Below are positions 1-9,515 of a stretch of 64,000 bases of DNA, piece after piece. Source of the DNA: Litorivivens sp041624475 (GTDB taxonomy: Bacteria; Pseudomonadota; Gammaproteobacteria; Pseudomonadales; Spongiibacteraceae). Below the pieces are notes generated by a model. The model was not told where the DNA came from. It saw only the letters and a program-made list of their open reading frames with translations, and made no database searches. A program made the position numbers and the translations under genes. Where the stretch lies: NCBI RefSeq assembly GCF_041624475.1, contig NZ_JBFJUX010000010.1, forward strand, positions 1 to 64,000, given 5' to 3'. Position 1 is the stretch's first letter. Each line of letters opens with the position of its first letter.

Positions 1-94
1 ACCACCTGACCCCATCCCGAACTCAGAAGTGAAACGCGTCATCGCCGATGGTAGTGTGGGGTTTCCCCATGTGAGAGTAGGTCATCGCCAGGCT
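1..94 (+). rRNA. rrf: 5S ribosomal RNA, 3' part (5' end outside window)
   Basis: The first 94 bases match the bacterial 5S rRNA 3' two thirds: CACCTGACCCCATCCCGAAC at the start, the GAAGTGAAACG loop, the CGCCGATGGTAGTGTGGGG helix and the closing CGCCAGGC. The first part of the gene and the 23S/16S genes must lie to the left. A strong terminator follows at once, so this is the end of an rRNA operon. Confidence 0.95.
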
Positions 95-104
95 TTAATT
101 TAAA

Positions 105-137
105 CCCCGAGATTCGAAAGAGTCTCGGGGTTTTTTT
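105..137 (+). terminator. Rho-independent terminator of the rRNA operon
   Basis: CCCCGAGATTC, a GAAA loop and GAGTCTCGGGG form an 11-bp stem (one G-U pair) followed directly by seven T. It sits about 10 bases after the 5S RNA end. Confidence 0.93.
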
Positions 138-499
138 ATGGGTCACTGGAAGTGGTATCTACTAGGCGACGACCTACGTAGGTCAGACCCACTACGTTCG
201 CTGCGCTCACGGGGCCAGCTTTCGCCAGGCTTTAATTAAAAACGCCCAGATCGGAAACGGTACCCAAAGCACTCACTGCGTTCGTGGGGCAGGCTCTCTG
301 GGCGTTTTACTATGTGCGAAAAACAACTTGGGCAACTGGCGCTGACCAACGGTCATGGCCACAGCACCCGCAGCGCTTCGCAACACTCGCTATGCCCCCG
401 CAGGCGGGACTGGTTTGGCTAACGCTGTCCGTAAATATCCTGATATCGCCGCCAGGGGTTAGCTCATAAACTCATCCCACCTTGGGCTGGGGCTGCGGT
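138..499 (+). repeat. Gene-less stretch with duplicated 5S tail and second hairpin
   Basis: No supported gene. The 16-base tail of the 5S gene region (TCGCCAGGCTTTAATT, 85-100) is repeated exactly at 222-237. It is again followed by a terminator-like pair of arms, CGCCCAGA (243-250) and TCTGGGCG (297-304) then TTTTA, but with a 46-base loop rather than a short one. A perfect 14-base palindrome GACCTACGTAGGTC lies at 171-184. Two GTTCGCTGCGCTCAC-like/CTGCGTTCGTGGGG stretches (195-215, 276-290) resemble each other. This looks like the remains of a second rRNA operon end, or of a duplicated rRNA-gene tail with insertions. Confidence 0.6.
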
Positions 500-1438
500 A
501 TGCCTATAAAAGAATCTTACAAAGAGCAGTTAGAAAAAGTGCTCGCAACGTCTACTGGTTTGCCGACTTTGCCGGGCGTAGCAATGAAAATTATTGGGCT
601 GCTCAACGACGAAGAGGTGGATGTTGATTCCCTGGCCAATGCGATTCAGCGGGATCCCGCGCTGGCAGCCAAGTTGCTGCGGGTGGCTAACTCACCGATT
701 TACGGCAGCAATCGTGGTGTCGAGTCGCTGAAGCAGGCAGTTGTTCGCCTTGGCCTGCGCTCAACACAAAGCCTTGCGCTGTCCTTTTCGCTTATTTCTG
801 CGTTAAAGCACCAATCTGATGGGGCCTTGGATTACACCGCCTACTGGCGTCGCTGCCTGCTATCGGCCAGCGCCGGGCGGTGCCTCTCTAAGCGGATCAT
901 GCCCGGCCATGAGGAGGCGGTCTTTTTGGCGTCGTTGATGCAAGACCTGGGCATGCTGGTGCTCGACAAGGCGGTGCCGGAACTTTACTCCTCTCTCGGC
1001 GAGCGGCAATCTGATCACGCAAGGGTGGAAGCCTATGAGCTGACTCAAATCGAGACCAGTCATACTCAGATTGGCGGATGGATGCTGCAGGAGTGGGGTT
1101 TTAGCGAACGTATGCAGCAGGCGATAGCCTACAGTCACATTCCGCTGGCGCTGCCCGAAGGCGACCACACCTTTGTGCGCTGTGTGGCCCTGTCGGCTTT
1201 GATGGCCGACGTTATGGAGCACCCGGAAGCCGGTTTTGGCGAGTTGACCACGATAGCTGGTCAATGGCTGCAGCTGACCGGCCGGCATCTGGCTGAGATT
1301 GTCGACGAGCTGGGGCAGTCAATACCCGCGCTGGAGCGCATTTTCGATACCCGCTTGCTGGATCAGGACAAGCTGGCAATGATATCCGAGTTGGCGCTAG
1401 AGCGTCTGGCTGCAATCCGCCATCAGTCTTCCGTTTGA
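500..1438 (+). CDS. HDOD-domain protein (signal transduction, output unknown)
   Basis: A 312-residue protein whose first two thirds is an HDOD domain, a non-hydrolytic relative of HD phosphohydrolases used in bacterial signalling. Visible hallmarks are the opening LPTLPGVAMKIIGLLNDEEVD, then ANAIQRDPALAAKLLRVANS and the AVVRLGLRSTQSLALSFSL helix. The His-Asp metal site of true HD enzymes is not obvious, as expected for HDOD. There is no fused GGDEF, EAL or receiver domain. An in-frame TTG at 482 is possible, but the ATG at 500 gives the natural family N-terminus. It stands alone between the rRNA operon and birA. Its specific role cannot be read from the sequence; HDOD proteins elsewhere act in c-di-GMP, motility or stress circuits. 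Confidence 0.88.
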   Translation: MPIKESYKEQLEKVLATSTGLPTLPGVAMKIIGLLNDEEVDVDSLANAIQRDPALAAKLLRVANSPIYGSNRGVESLKQAVVRLGLRSTQSLALSFSLISALKHQSDGALDYTAYWRRCLLSASAGRCLSKRIMPGHEEAVFLASLMQDLGMLVLDKAVPELYSSLGERQSDHARVEAYELTQIETSHTQIGGWMLQEWGFSERMQQAIAYSHIPLALPEGDHTFVRCVALSALMADVMEHPEAGFGELTTIAGQWLQLTGRHLAEIVDELGQSIPALERIFDTRLLDQDKLAMISELALERLAAIRHQSSV

Positions 1439-1501
1439 TCTCCTGCCCTCTTTCTCTGGAGCTGGTATTATCACGCCACATTGACAGGGTGGTGGTGTTC
1501 T

Positions 1502-2494
1502 ATGGAATTATCGCGCTTGCTTGCAGAGCTGGCTGACGGCGATTTTCACTCCGGCGAGGAGTTGGGTGTCGCGCTTGGGGTAAGCCGTACGGCTATCTGG
1601 AAGCAGCTGCAAAAACTTGATGAGGTCGGCCTTAAGATTGAGTCAATCAAGGGGCGCGGCTACCGTCTGCCCGGCGGCTATTGTCCGCTGGACGAAGATG
1701 CGATCCAGCGCGGCCTGTCACCGGCCGCTAAACGCCTTTTGTCTGCCCTATATGTAGAACAGCAAATCAACTCAACCAATACGCTGCTCGCGGACAAAGC
1801 CCGGCGCGGCGACACCTCGGGCGCCGTCTGCGTTGCCGAGCAGCAGACCGCAGGACGCGGACGACTGGGTCGCCAGTGGGTGAGCCCCTATGGGCGGAAT
1901 CTTACCTTTTCAGTACTTTGGGAATTTCACAACGGTGCGGCAGCGCTGGAGGGGCTCAGCCTGGCCGTGGGGCTCGCGGTTGCAGAGGCATTGCAGGGTA
2001 TGGGTGTCGCTGGCCTCGGCCTGAAATGGCCCAATGACGTCCTCTGCGAGGGGCGCAAGCTGGCTGGCGTGCTGTTGGAAATGCAGGGTGATGCTGCCGG
2101 CCGTTGTCAGGTCATCATTGGGATCGGTCTCAACGTGAATTTGCCGGACGACTCGCCCATTGATCAGGCCTGGACTGACCTCCAGCGCCAGGGCTATAGC
2201 GACAGCAATCGCAACCAGTTGTTGGCGGCTTTGCTCAATCGCTTGTTGCCGATGCTTGCCGAATTCCAGCAGGACGGCTTTGTGGAGTTTAAAGACCGCT
2301 GGCTGGCCTTTGACGCGCTGGGAGACGAGCCTGCCGAGCTGCGCCGCGGTGACGAGATTGTGGCGGGAACCTGCCGGGGGGTGGCGGCCAACGGCGCGCT
2401 GCGCTTTGAGACTGACCGGGGTATCGAGTTGATTTCGGGGGGCGAGGTCAGTCTGCGCCGCCGACAGGGCGAGCGCGAAAACCGGGGGGCTTGA
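1502..2494 (+). CDS. birA: Biotin--[acetyl-CoA-carboxylase] ligase / biotin operon repressor BirA
   Basis: Bifunctional BirA of 330 residues (E. coli 321). Residues 1-60 form a winged helix (SGEELGVALGVSRTAIWKQL) that would bind the bio operator. The central catalytic domain has the biotinyl-AMP loop GRGRLGRQW and the LKWPNDV...GRKLAGVLLE segment that binds biotin. A small SH3-like C-terminal domain follows. It transfers biotin to the AccB carrier and senses biotin-AMP. The TTG at 1481 begins an alternative frame extension; ATG 1502 preceded by AGGGTGG is preferred. Its stop codon touches the GTG of coaX, as in pseudomonads, so the two are co-transcribed. Confidence 0.96.
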   Translation: MELSRLLAELADGDFHSGEELGVALGVSRTAIWKQLQKLDEVGLKIESIKGRGYRLPGGYCPLDEDAIQRGLSPAAKRLLSALYVEQQINSTNTLLADKARRGDTSGAVCVAEQQTAGRGRLGRQWVSPYGRNLTFSVLWEFHNGAAALEGLSLAVGLAVAEALQGMGVAGLGLKWPNDVLCEGRKLAGVLLEMQGDAAGRCQVIIGIGLNVNLPDDSPIDQAWTDLQRQGYSDSNRNQLLAALLNRLLPMLAEFQQDGFVEFKDRWLAFDALGDEPAELRRGDEIVAGTCRGVAANGALRFETDRGIELISGGEVSLRRRQGERENRGA

Positions 2495-3223
2495 GTGATA
2501 CTGGAATTTGATCTTGGCAATACCGCCGCCAAATGGAGGCTGTTGCGGGAGTCGTCGGTCGTAGCGAGCGGTCGCGTCAATGAACTCGCTGCGCTGGATA
2601 TTCCGATGGATGAACCCGTCGCCAAGGTGAGAGTCGCGTCGGTGGCGGGAGAGGAGCGTGAGCGCGAATTGACCCGCTGGTGCACAGAACACCTGGGAGT
2701 ATCGCCGAAATTTGCGCGCAGTTCGTCACTCTGTGCCGGGGTAAGCAATGCCTACGAAGAGCCCGAACGCTTGGGCGTAGACCGCTGGTTGGCGGTGCTT
2801 GCCGCCTTCCACCGCCATCCCGAAGGCGCACTGGTGGTGGATGCGGGCACAGCACTGACAATTGATCTGGTGGACGCTCGCGGAGAGCATCTGGGCGGTT
2901 ACATTCTGCCGGGCCTGAACCTTATGCAGCAGAGTCTGCGCCAGGATACCGCCAGAATCCGCTACACCGAAGCCCACGCGCCGGATCTGGAGCCGGGCAA
3001 ATCAACCGCCGAGGCGGTGGCCAACGGTGCTGCGCTGGCCGCCGCCGCTTCTGTCGCTGCGGCGCGGGTCCAGGCGCGTGAACGGCTGGGGGGCAACTGC
3101 GCTGCCTTGCTGACCGGCGGCGACGCGCCGCTCTTAATGCGCCTGCTCGGTGAGAAGGCCGGCGACTTCGCGTATAGTCCCGATCTGGTTCTGGACGGGC
3201 TCGTGCTGGCGTGCCCTGAATAA
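2495..3223 (+). CDS. coaX: Type III pantothenate kinase CoaX
   Basis: Phosphorylates pantothenate, the first step of coenzyme A synthesis. The 242-residue protein has the ASKHA-fold signatures of type III kinases: an N-terminal phosphate loop DLGNTAAKWR, the GVDRWLAVLAAF helix, the second phosphate motif VVDAGTALTID and GGYILPGLNLM. The GTG start follows the birA stop with no gap. The birA-coaX-SPOR order is the standard pseudomonad arrangement. No type I/II pantothenate kinase is seen in the window, so this may be the sole enzyme, but that needs the whole genome. Confidence 0.95.
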   Translation: MILEFDLGNTAAKWRLLRESSVVASGRVNELAALDIPMDEPVAKVRVASVAGEERERELTRWCTEHLGVSPKFARSSSLCAGVSNAYEEPERLGVDRWLAVLAAFHRHPEGALVVDAGTALTIDLVDARGEHLGGYILPGLNLMQQSLRQDTARIRYTEAHAPDLEPGKSTAEAVANGAALAAAASVAAARVQARERLGGNCAALLTGGDAPLLMRLLGEKAGDFAYSPDLVLDGLVLACPE

Positions 3224-3244
3224 TAAATTAAGGAGAGCGGGCGG

Positions 3245-3934
3245 GTGCTGCGCTGGCTGTTTGTCTTATTGCTGATTGCGAATCTGCTGTATGCCGGCTG
3301 GAACTGGCAACAGCAGCGCTCCGCTACCATTGTCGAGGCCCGAAAGACGAGCGCGCCCACGCCTACGCTGATGCTGGTTGAGGAGCTGGGTACGCCGCCC
3401 GCGACGGTTGCCGCAGTCAGTCCGGCCCTGGGGTCGCCGCCCGAAAAAGACGAGCAGCCCCAAGAGCTTGCCCTGCAATGCTGGTTTGCTGGTGACTACG
3501 TCAATAAAGCGGCAGCGGATAGGGCGGTCAGCGTAATCCAGGGTATGCAGCTGGAGGCAAGACTTGTCGCCAGGGAAGTACCGGATGAGCCTGACTATTG
3601 GGTGCATGTCGGCCCTTTTGGCAGTCGAGATGAGGCTGTCCGTGCCTTGCAGCAACTGCGAGGCCGCAATATCGACAGTTTTCTTATTGATGAGGGCGAG
3701 CTGAAAAATGCCATCTCCCTCGGCTTCTTTTCCCAGAAGAGCTCTGCGCAGCGTCTGCTCAGGCGTTATCGCGATCTGGAATACTCCCCGCAGATCCACG
3801 AGGTCCCCCGCTATAAGACCCATTACGACCTTTTTGCCTATGGCCGGGTGGAAGGTGCCGACATTGAGCAGGCGCTGGCGCGGGAGGGCTTGACCGCCAA
3901 GTCCTCTAAAAGAGAGAAAAAATCCTGTAATTGA
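3245..3934 (+). CDS. SPOR-domain membrane protein
   Basis: 229 residues: one N-terminal membrane helix (LRWLFVLLLIANLLYAGW), a Pro/Ala-rich linker, then a SPOR fold of about 70 residues (CWFAGDYVNKAAADRAVSVI to SFLIDEGEL) followed by a second partial repeat-like stretch. SPOR domains bind denuded septal peptidoglycan, so this is an inner-membrane protein facing the periplasm. The GTG start is supported by AAGGAGAG 5-10 bases upstream. It is the third gene of the birA-coaX operon and is followed by the tRNA promoter. Its exact role in division or wall turnover is unknown. Confidence 0.85.
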   Translation: MLRWLFVLLLIANLLYAGWNWQQQRSATIVEARKTSAPTPTLMLVEELGTPPATVAAVSPALGSPPEKDEQPQELALQCWFAGDYVNKAAADRAVSVIQGMQLEARLVAREVPDEPDYWVHVGPFGSRDEAVRALQQLRGRNIDSFLIDEGELKNAISLGFFSQKSSAQRLLRRYRDLEYSPQIHEVPRYKTHYDLFAYGRVEGADIEQALAREGLTAKSSKREKKSCN

Positions 3935-3935
3935 A

Positions 3936-3964
3936 TTGCTTCGCCTAGGAAGTTCGTCTAGAAT
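3936..3964 (+). promoter_or_regulatory. Sigma-70 promoter of the tRNA-tuf operon
   Basis: TTGCTT (3936-3941), 17-base spacer, TAGAAT (3959-3964), then a GC-rich discriminator GCCGCCC typical of stringently controlled stable-RNA promoters. It ends 32 bases before the first tRNA. It overlaps the end of the SPOR gene downstream region only. Confidence 0.7.
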
Positions 3965-3996
3965 GCCGCCCTCGTTTGAGGCCGTGGTAGCCAAGC

Positions 3997-4072
3997 GCTG
4001 GCGTAGCTCAGTTGGTAGAGCAGCTGACTTGTAATCAGCCGGTCGGGGGTTCGACTCCTCTCGCCAGCTCCA
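3997..4072 (+). tRNA. thrU: tRNA-Thr (anticodon TGT)
   Basis: 76 bases with encoded CCA. The acceptor GCTGGCG pairs with CGCCAGC, the D-arm is TAGCTCAGTTGGTAGAGC, the anticodon loop CTTGTAA carries TGT, and the T-loop is GGTTCGACTCC. It is first in the conserved thrU-tyrU-glyT-thrT-tufB series. Confidence 0.97.
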
Positions 4073-4165
4073 TTTTCTCTGATATCACAGTGGCTTAAGC
4101 GAGGTTTTTTGGGTTGTTTCGTTGACAGGCTGTTCCGCTGTCATCAAAATGTCCCGCTTTCTTGG

Positions 4166-4249
4166 GGAGGGGTTCCCGAGTGGCCAAAGGGATCAGACTG
4201 TAAATCTGACGCGAAAGCTTCGGTGGTTCGAATCCACCCCCCTCCACCA
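4166..4249 (+). tRNA. tyrU: tRNA-Tyr (anticodon GTA)
   Basis: 84-base class II tRNA with a long variable arm (GACGCGAAAGCTTC). The acceptor GGAGGGG pairs with CCCCTCC, the anticodon loop CTGTAAA contains GTA, and CCA is encoded. It is second in the tRNA series. Confidence 0.97.
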
Positions 4250-4284
4250 TTACTTTCTGTTGTTTGTGAAAGTTAGCTTTAAGG

Positions 4285-4358
<74 letters not shown>

Positions 4359-4378
4359 ACGAACAAAGAGTTTGGCGG

Positions 4379-4454
<76 letters not shown>

Positions 4455-4467
4455 TTAATTTTTTGGT

Positions 4468-4498
4468 GGCAAGAGCCTACGGCGGGCTATTGCCTTTT
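4468..4498 (+). terminator. Hairpin between the tRNA series and tuf
   Basis: GGCAA...GCC and GGGC..TTGCC arms around a short loop, followed by TTTTGTTG. It could be a partial terminator or an RNA-processing hairpin that lets tuf be expressed separately from the tRNAs. Confidence 0.4.
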
Positions 4499-4552
4499 GT
4501 TGTGTTTAAAAGAAAGAAGTCGTTTTAGAGGCTCGGCTAGGAGACTGTCGCG

Positions 4553-5749
<1,197 letters not shown>

Positions 5750-5784
5750 ACGACCTTTGGCGGCGGCCTGAGAGGGTCGCAGTG

Positions 5785-5811
5785 AAAGGGAGGCAGTATG
5801 CCTCCCTTTTT
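5785..5811 (+). terminator. Rho-independent terminator after tuf
   Basis: AAAGGGAGGC, loop AGTAT, GCCTCCCTTT and a T run. A perfect 10-bp stem, 36 bases after the tuf stop, separating tuf from the S10 operon promoter. Confidence 0.9.
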
Positions 5812-5868
5812 AGTCTGTTTGTCATGAGCGGCAGCTCCGGAAATGCCAGTCGGCGAGCTAAATAGTTG

Positions 5869-5897
5869 TTGACAGGCCTCTGGGGCATCTATAGAAT
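5869..5897 (+). promoter_or_regulatory. Sigma-70 promoter of the S10 operon
   Basis: Consensus TTGACA (5869-5874), 17-base spacer, TAGAAT (5892-5897) and GC discriminator GCCGCTTCC. Transcription would start near 5904, leaving a leader of about 75 bases before rpsJ. That is shorter than the E. coli S10 leader that mediates L4 attenuation, so the same control cannot be assumed. Confidence 0.8.
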
Positions 5898-5977
5898 GCC
5901 GCTTCCATTTTTCGGGTTAGTCCGGGCGTCAAAAAGGCCGGAACCTGAAGAATTTTCGGGATGGGAGTGTTGGTCAG

Positions 5978-6289
5978 GTGCAAAATCAACGGATTCGAAT
6001 TCGTTTAAAGGCTTTTGACCACCGTCTGATCGATGCGTCAACGCAAGAGATTGTAGATACTGCCAAGCGCACTGGCGCCCAGGTACGCGGACCGATTCCG
6101 CTGCCGACGCGCAAAGAGCGTTACACAGTGCTGGTCTCGCCGCACGTGAACAAGGATGCTCGTGATCAATACGAGATTCGTACACACAAGCGGTTGCTGG
6201 ATATTGTAGAGCCCACAGAAAAAACTGTGGATGCGTTGATGAAATTGGATTTGGCGGCTGGTGTGGAAGTTCAGATTAGCCTCGGCTAA
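5978..6289 (+). CDS. rpsJ: 30S ribosomal protein S10 / NusE
   Basis: 103 residues, the family length. S10 sits in the 30S head and also serves as NusE in transcription antitermination. The sequence shows IRIRLKAFDHRLID at the start and the loop TRKERYTVLVSPHVNKDARDQYEIRTHKR. The GTG start is preceded by GGGAG; no in-frame ATG lies near. First gene of the S10 operon, read from the promoter at 5869. Confidence 0.97.
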   Translation: MQNQRIRIRLKAFDHRLIDASTQEIVDTAKRTGAQVRGPIPLPTRKERYTVLVSPHVNKDARDQYEIRTHKRLLDIVEPTEKTVDALMKLDLAAGVEVQISLG

Positions 6290-6418
6290 TCGGAAACGGT
6301 TTTAAAATACAAAATTTAAAACCCGCCCGGGTTTTCAACTGAAGGCTCTGGGTTGTGTAACACGCTAACAAGCGTGGCCATAGAGGGTGAAAGCCCCGTA
6401 CACTGAGAGGTTAAGGAA

Positions 6419-7060
6419 ATGGCTATTGGATTGGTCGGCCGCAAGAGCGGTATGACCCGCGTTTTTACTGACGACGGCGTTTCAATTCCGGTTACGGTGA
6501 TTGAGGTTTCTCCCAATCGCGTAACTCGAGTCAAAGATAGCGATAGCGACGGTTATCGTGCCATTCAGGTTACCGCAGGTACTCGTAAGGCCTCGCGTGT
6601 CAAAAAGTCTCAAGCTGGTGAGTTCGCTAAAGCGGGCGTTGAAGCTGGTCGAGGTTTCTGGGAATTTCGTCTCGAAGGTGATGAGGCTGCGGAGCTTGGC
6701 TCCGAGCTGACTGTTGCTCTGTTCGAGGCGGGACAAAAAGTCGATGTTACCGGGCAGTCTAAAGGTAAGGGTTTTCAGGGCGGTGTAAAGCGCTGGAACT
6801 TCCGCATGCAAGACGCCACTCATGGTAACTCTCTGTCGCACCGTGCGCCTGGCTCTATCGGTCAGTGTCAAACCCCCGGTCGCGTTTTCAAAGGTAAAAA
6901 GATGGCTGGCCATATGGGTGCCGAGCGTGTCACCGTGCAGACGCTTGAAGTTGTTCGCGTCGACGCTGAGCGCAACCTGATTCTGGTGAAAGGTGCCGTA
7001 CCTGGTGCGCCCGGTGGTGACGTAGTTGTGCGTCCTGCCGTCAAGGCAAAGAATTCCTAA
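6419..7060 (+). CDS. rplC: 50S ribosomal protein L3
   Basis: 213 residues. The start MAIGLVGRKSGMTRVFT and the conserved KGKGFQGGVKRW followed by THGNSLSHRAPGSIGQ loop, which reaches toward the peptidyl transferase centre and is methylated on Gln by PrmB in E. coli, are intact. RBS TTAAGGA lies just upstream. The 129-base gap after rpsJ contains no gene. Confidence 0.97.
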   Translation: MAIGLVGRKSGMTRVFTDDGVSIPVTVIEVSPNRVTRVKDSDSDGYRAIQVTAGTRKASRVKKSQAGEFAKAGVEAGRGFWEFRLEGDEAAELGSELTVALFEAGQKVDVTGQSKGKGFQGGVKRWNFRMQDATHGNSLSHRAPGSIGQCQTPGRVFKGKKMAGHMGAERVTVQTLEVVRVDAERNLILVKGAVPGAPGGDVVVRPAVKAKNS

Positions 7061-7071
7061 GGGGGTAAGCA

Positions 7072-7692
7072 ATGGAACTGAGTATTGCGAAACCCGGTAA
7101 CGGGGCGGCAGAAGGCACGGTTCAGGTATCTGACGTCGCTTTTGCTCGTGAGTTTAACGAAGATCTGGTTCATCAGGTTGTAACTGCCTATCTGGCCGGT
7201 GCCCGTCAGGGTACCCGCGCTCAGAAAACCCGCGCTGAAGTCAGTGGCGGTGGCAAGAAGCCCTGGCGTCAAAAGGGAACTGGCCGCGCACGTGCCGGTA
7301 CAACCCGTTCGCCGATCTGGCGTAGTGGTGGCGTAACGTTTGCTGCCAAGCCGCAGGATCACGGCCAGAAAGTTAACCGCAAAATGTACCGCGCTGCGCT
7401 GCGCTCGATTCTGTCCGAGCTTGCTCGTCAGGAGCGTCTGGTTGTGGTTGAAGATTTTGCGCTGGATGCACCCAAGACCAAGTCGCTGATCAAGTCTCTG
7501 GCTGATTACGGTTTGAACGGTGCGCTGATTGTGTCTCACGAAGTGAGTGAGAACCTGTATCTGGCATCGCGCAATCTGCACAAGGTCGAAGTTCGCGACG
7601 TGCAGGGTGTTGATCCGGTCAGCCTGGTGGCTTTTGAGAAGGTTCTGGTCACTGTGCCGGCACTGAAAAAGCTTGAGGAGATGTTGGCATGA
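7072..7692 (+). CDS. rplD: 50S ribosomal protein L4
   Basis: 206 residues with the extended loop RAEVSGGGKKPWRQKGTGRARAG that lines the exit tunnel and is the site of macrolide-related mutations in other species. In E. coli L4 is also the autogenous regulator of the S10 operon. Starts 11 bases after rplC and overlaps rplW by four bases (ATGA). Confidence 0.97.
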   Translation: MELSIAKPGNGAAEGTVQVSDVAFAREFNEDLVHQVVTAYLAGARQGTRAQKTRAEVSGGGKKPWRQKGTGRARAGTTRSPIWRSGGVTFAAKPQDHGQKVNRKMYRAALRSILSELARQERLVVVEDFALDAPKTKSLIKSLADYGLNGALIVSHEVSENLYLASRNLHKVEVRDVQGVDPVSLVAFEKVLVTVPALKKLEEMLA

Positions 7693-7985
7693 ATGCAGAG
7701 CGACTCTACAAAGTAATCAAAGGGCCGCACGTCTCCGAGAAAGCGGCGATGAGTGCAGACAGTGGCAACCAGGTGGTATTCAAGGTTTCCTCTGATGCGA
7801 CCAAGCTGGAGATCAAGGCGGCCATTGAAAAGCTGTTTAAGGTCAACGTTGTTCAGGTTCGCACGCTCAACGTGAAGGGCAAGGTCAAGCGCAACCGCTT
7901 TGGTCAAGCCAAGAAGCCGAACTGGAAAAAGGCTTATGTAAGCCTTGCGCAGGGTCAAGATATCGACTTTGCGGTTGTGGAATAA
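7689..7985 (+). CDS. rplW: 50S ribosomal protein L23
   Basis: 98 residues, near the tunnel exit where trigger factor and SRP dock. Family signatures: LYKVIKGPHVSEKA at the N-terminus, VFKVSSDATKLEIKAAIEKLF, and the KGKVKRNRFGQ loop. The start overlaps the rplD stop by four bases, implying translational coupling. Confidence 0.97.
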   Translation: MNAERLYKVIKGPHVSEKAAMSADSGNQVVFKVSSDATKLEIKAAIEKLFKVNVVQVRTLNVKGKVKRNRFGQAKKPNWKKAYVSLAQGQDIDFAVVE

Positions 7986-8000
7986 GCTGGAGCAGGATAG

Positions 8001-8828
8001 ATGGCAATCGTAAAAAGCAAACCGACATCGCCTGGTCGCCGCTTCGTTGTTCGGGTGGTCAACCCCGATCTGCACAAGGGCGCTCCGCACAAGGCATTGC
8101 TTGAGAAGCAAGGTAGAAATGGCGGCCGTAACAACAATGGCCGTATTACCACTCGTCACGTAGGCGGTGGTCACAAGCAGCACTACCGGCTGATCGACTT
8201 CAAGCGTAACAAGGACAACATTCTGGGTAAGGTAGAACGCCTGGAATACGATCCGAACCGCACTGCGAATATTGCACTGGTTCTGTACTCAGATGGTGAG
8301 CGCCGTTACATCATCGCGCCGAAAGGCCTGAAGGCTGGCGACGAAGTGCTCTCTGGTCCGAGTGCCCCGATCAAGGTTGGCAGCACGCTGCCGCTGCGCA
8401 ATATTCCGGTGGGTAGCACGGTTCACTGTATTGAAATGAAGCCCGGCAAGGGTGCTCAGATTGCGCGCAGTGCGGGTACTTCCGCTCAGCTGGTGGCGCG
8501 TGAAGGCCAATACGCGACACTGCGTCTGCGTAGCGGCGAGACTCGCAAGGTCTTGTCCGAGTGCCGCGCAACCTTGGGTGAAGTCTCCAACAGTGAGCAC
8601 AGCCTGCGCAAACTGGGTAAAGCTGGTGCCAAACGCTGGCGCGGTGTCCGTCCAACCGTTCGCGGTGTGGCGATGAACCCGGTAGATCACCCGCACGGTG
8701 GTGGTGAAGGTCGTACCTCTGGTGGCCGTCATCCGGTTACCCCGTGGGGTGTGCCTACCAAGGGTTACAAGACGCGCAAGAACAAGCGCACTAATGATCT
8801 GATTGTACGCCGTCGCGGTCGCAAGTAA
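8001..8828 (+). CDS. rplB: 50S ribosomal protein L2
   Basis: 275 residues. The most conserved large-subunit protein, needed for subunit joining and peptidyl transfer. The C-terminal MNPVDHPHGGGEGR signature, including the critical His, is present, as are NNNGRITTRHVGGGHK and the closing KRTNDLIVRRRGRK. Starts 15 bases after rplW. Confidence 0.98.
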   Translation: MAIVKSKPTSPGRRFVVRVVNPDLHKGAPHKALLEKQGRNGGRNNNGRITTRHVGGGHKQHYRLIDFKRNKDNILGKVERLEYDPNRTANIALVLYSDGERRYIIAPKGLKAGDEVLSGPSAPIKVGSTLPLRNIPVGSTVHCIEMKPGKGAQIARSAGTSAQLVAREGQYATLRLRSGETRKVLSECRATLGEVSNSEHSLRKLGKAGAKRWRGVRPTVRGVAMNPVDHPHGGGEGRTSGGRHPVTPWGVPTKGYKTRKNKRTNDLIVRRRGRK

Positions 8829-8861
8829 GACTGCCGGTATTAGGATAGAGAGGAAAAGCTT

Positions 8862-9137
8862 GTGCCACGTTCTCTAAAAAAAGGCCCGTTTATCGATCTT
8901 CACCTGATGGAGAAGGTAGAAACGGCTGCGGAAAAGAATGATCGTCGTCCGATCAAGACCTGGTCGCGTCGCTCGATGATTTCGCCGGAGATGGTTGGAT
9001 TGACGCTCGCCGTTCATAACGGTCGTCAACACGTGCCGGTGCTTGTCTCTGAGGACATGGTTGGGCACAAACTGGGTGAATTTGCCGCGACTCGTACCTA
9101 TAAAGGTCACGTGGCAGACAAGAAAGCCAAGCGTTAA
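8862..9137 (+). CDS. rpsS: 30S ribosomal protein S19
   Basis: 91 residues, the standard length. Shows PRSLKKGPFIDLHLMEKVE, TWSRRSMISPEMVGLTLAVHNG and the basic KLGEFAATRTYKGH end that contacts 16S rRNA in the head. The GTG start is preceded by AGAGAGGAAAA; no ATG alternative fits. Confidence 0.97.
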   Translation: MPRSLKKGPFIDLHLMEKVETAAEKNDRRPIKTWSRRSMISPEMVGLTLAVHNGRQHVPVLVSEDMVGHKLGEFAATRTYKGHVADKKAKR

Positions 9138-9159
9138 GCCAGGCTGAGAAGAGGCTAGG

Positions 9160-9501
9160 ATGATGGAAGTTGCAGCACGTTTAAGCGGTGCACGAATTTC
9201 TGCCCAGAAGGCTCGACTGGTTGCTGACCAGATTCGTGGCAAGGGCGTTGAAGAAGCATTGGACATTTTGTCTTTTAGCACAAAAAAGGCGGCAGGCATC
9301 GTCAAGAAAGTGCTGAACTCTGCGATTGCTAATGCAGAGCACAACGAAGGTGCCGATGTTGACGAGCTGAAGGTGTCAACGATCTTTGTGGATGAGGGCG
9401 TAACAATGAAGCGCCTGCGTCCTCGCGCGAAAGGTCGCGCTGATCGCATCCTGAAGAGATCTTGTCATATCACTGTAAAAGTCGCCGATAGCGAAGGCTA
9501 G
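9160..9501 (+). CDS. rplV: 50S ribosomal protein L22
   Basis: 113 residues (a second ATG follows directly at 9163). The long tunnel-reaching hairpin ends in MKRLRPRAKGRADRILKRSCH, and the start has ARLSGARISAQKARLVADQIRGK. RBS GAGGCTAGG. Fits between rpsS and rpsC as in all S10 operons. Confidence 0.97.
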   Translation: MMEVAARLSGARISAQKARLVADQIRGKGVEEALDILSFSTKKAAGIVKKVLNSAIANAEHNEGADVDELKVSTIFVDEGVTMKRLRPRAKGRADRILKRSCHITVKVADSEG

Positions 9502-9515
9502 GTAGGAGAGACCAT

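Noticed and set aside
284..469. 61-residue ORF after the rRNA operon
   Set aside because: Lies in the duplicated 5S-tail/hairpin stretch, covers one terminator arm, lacks an RBS and shows no recognisable protein features.
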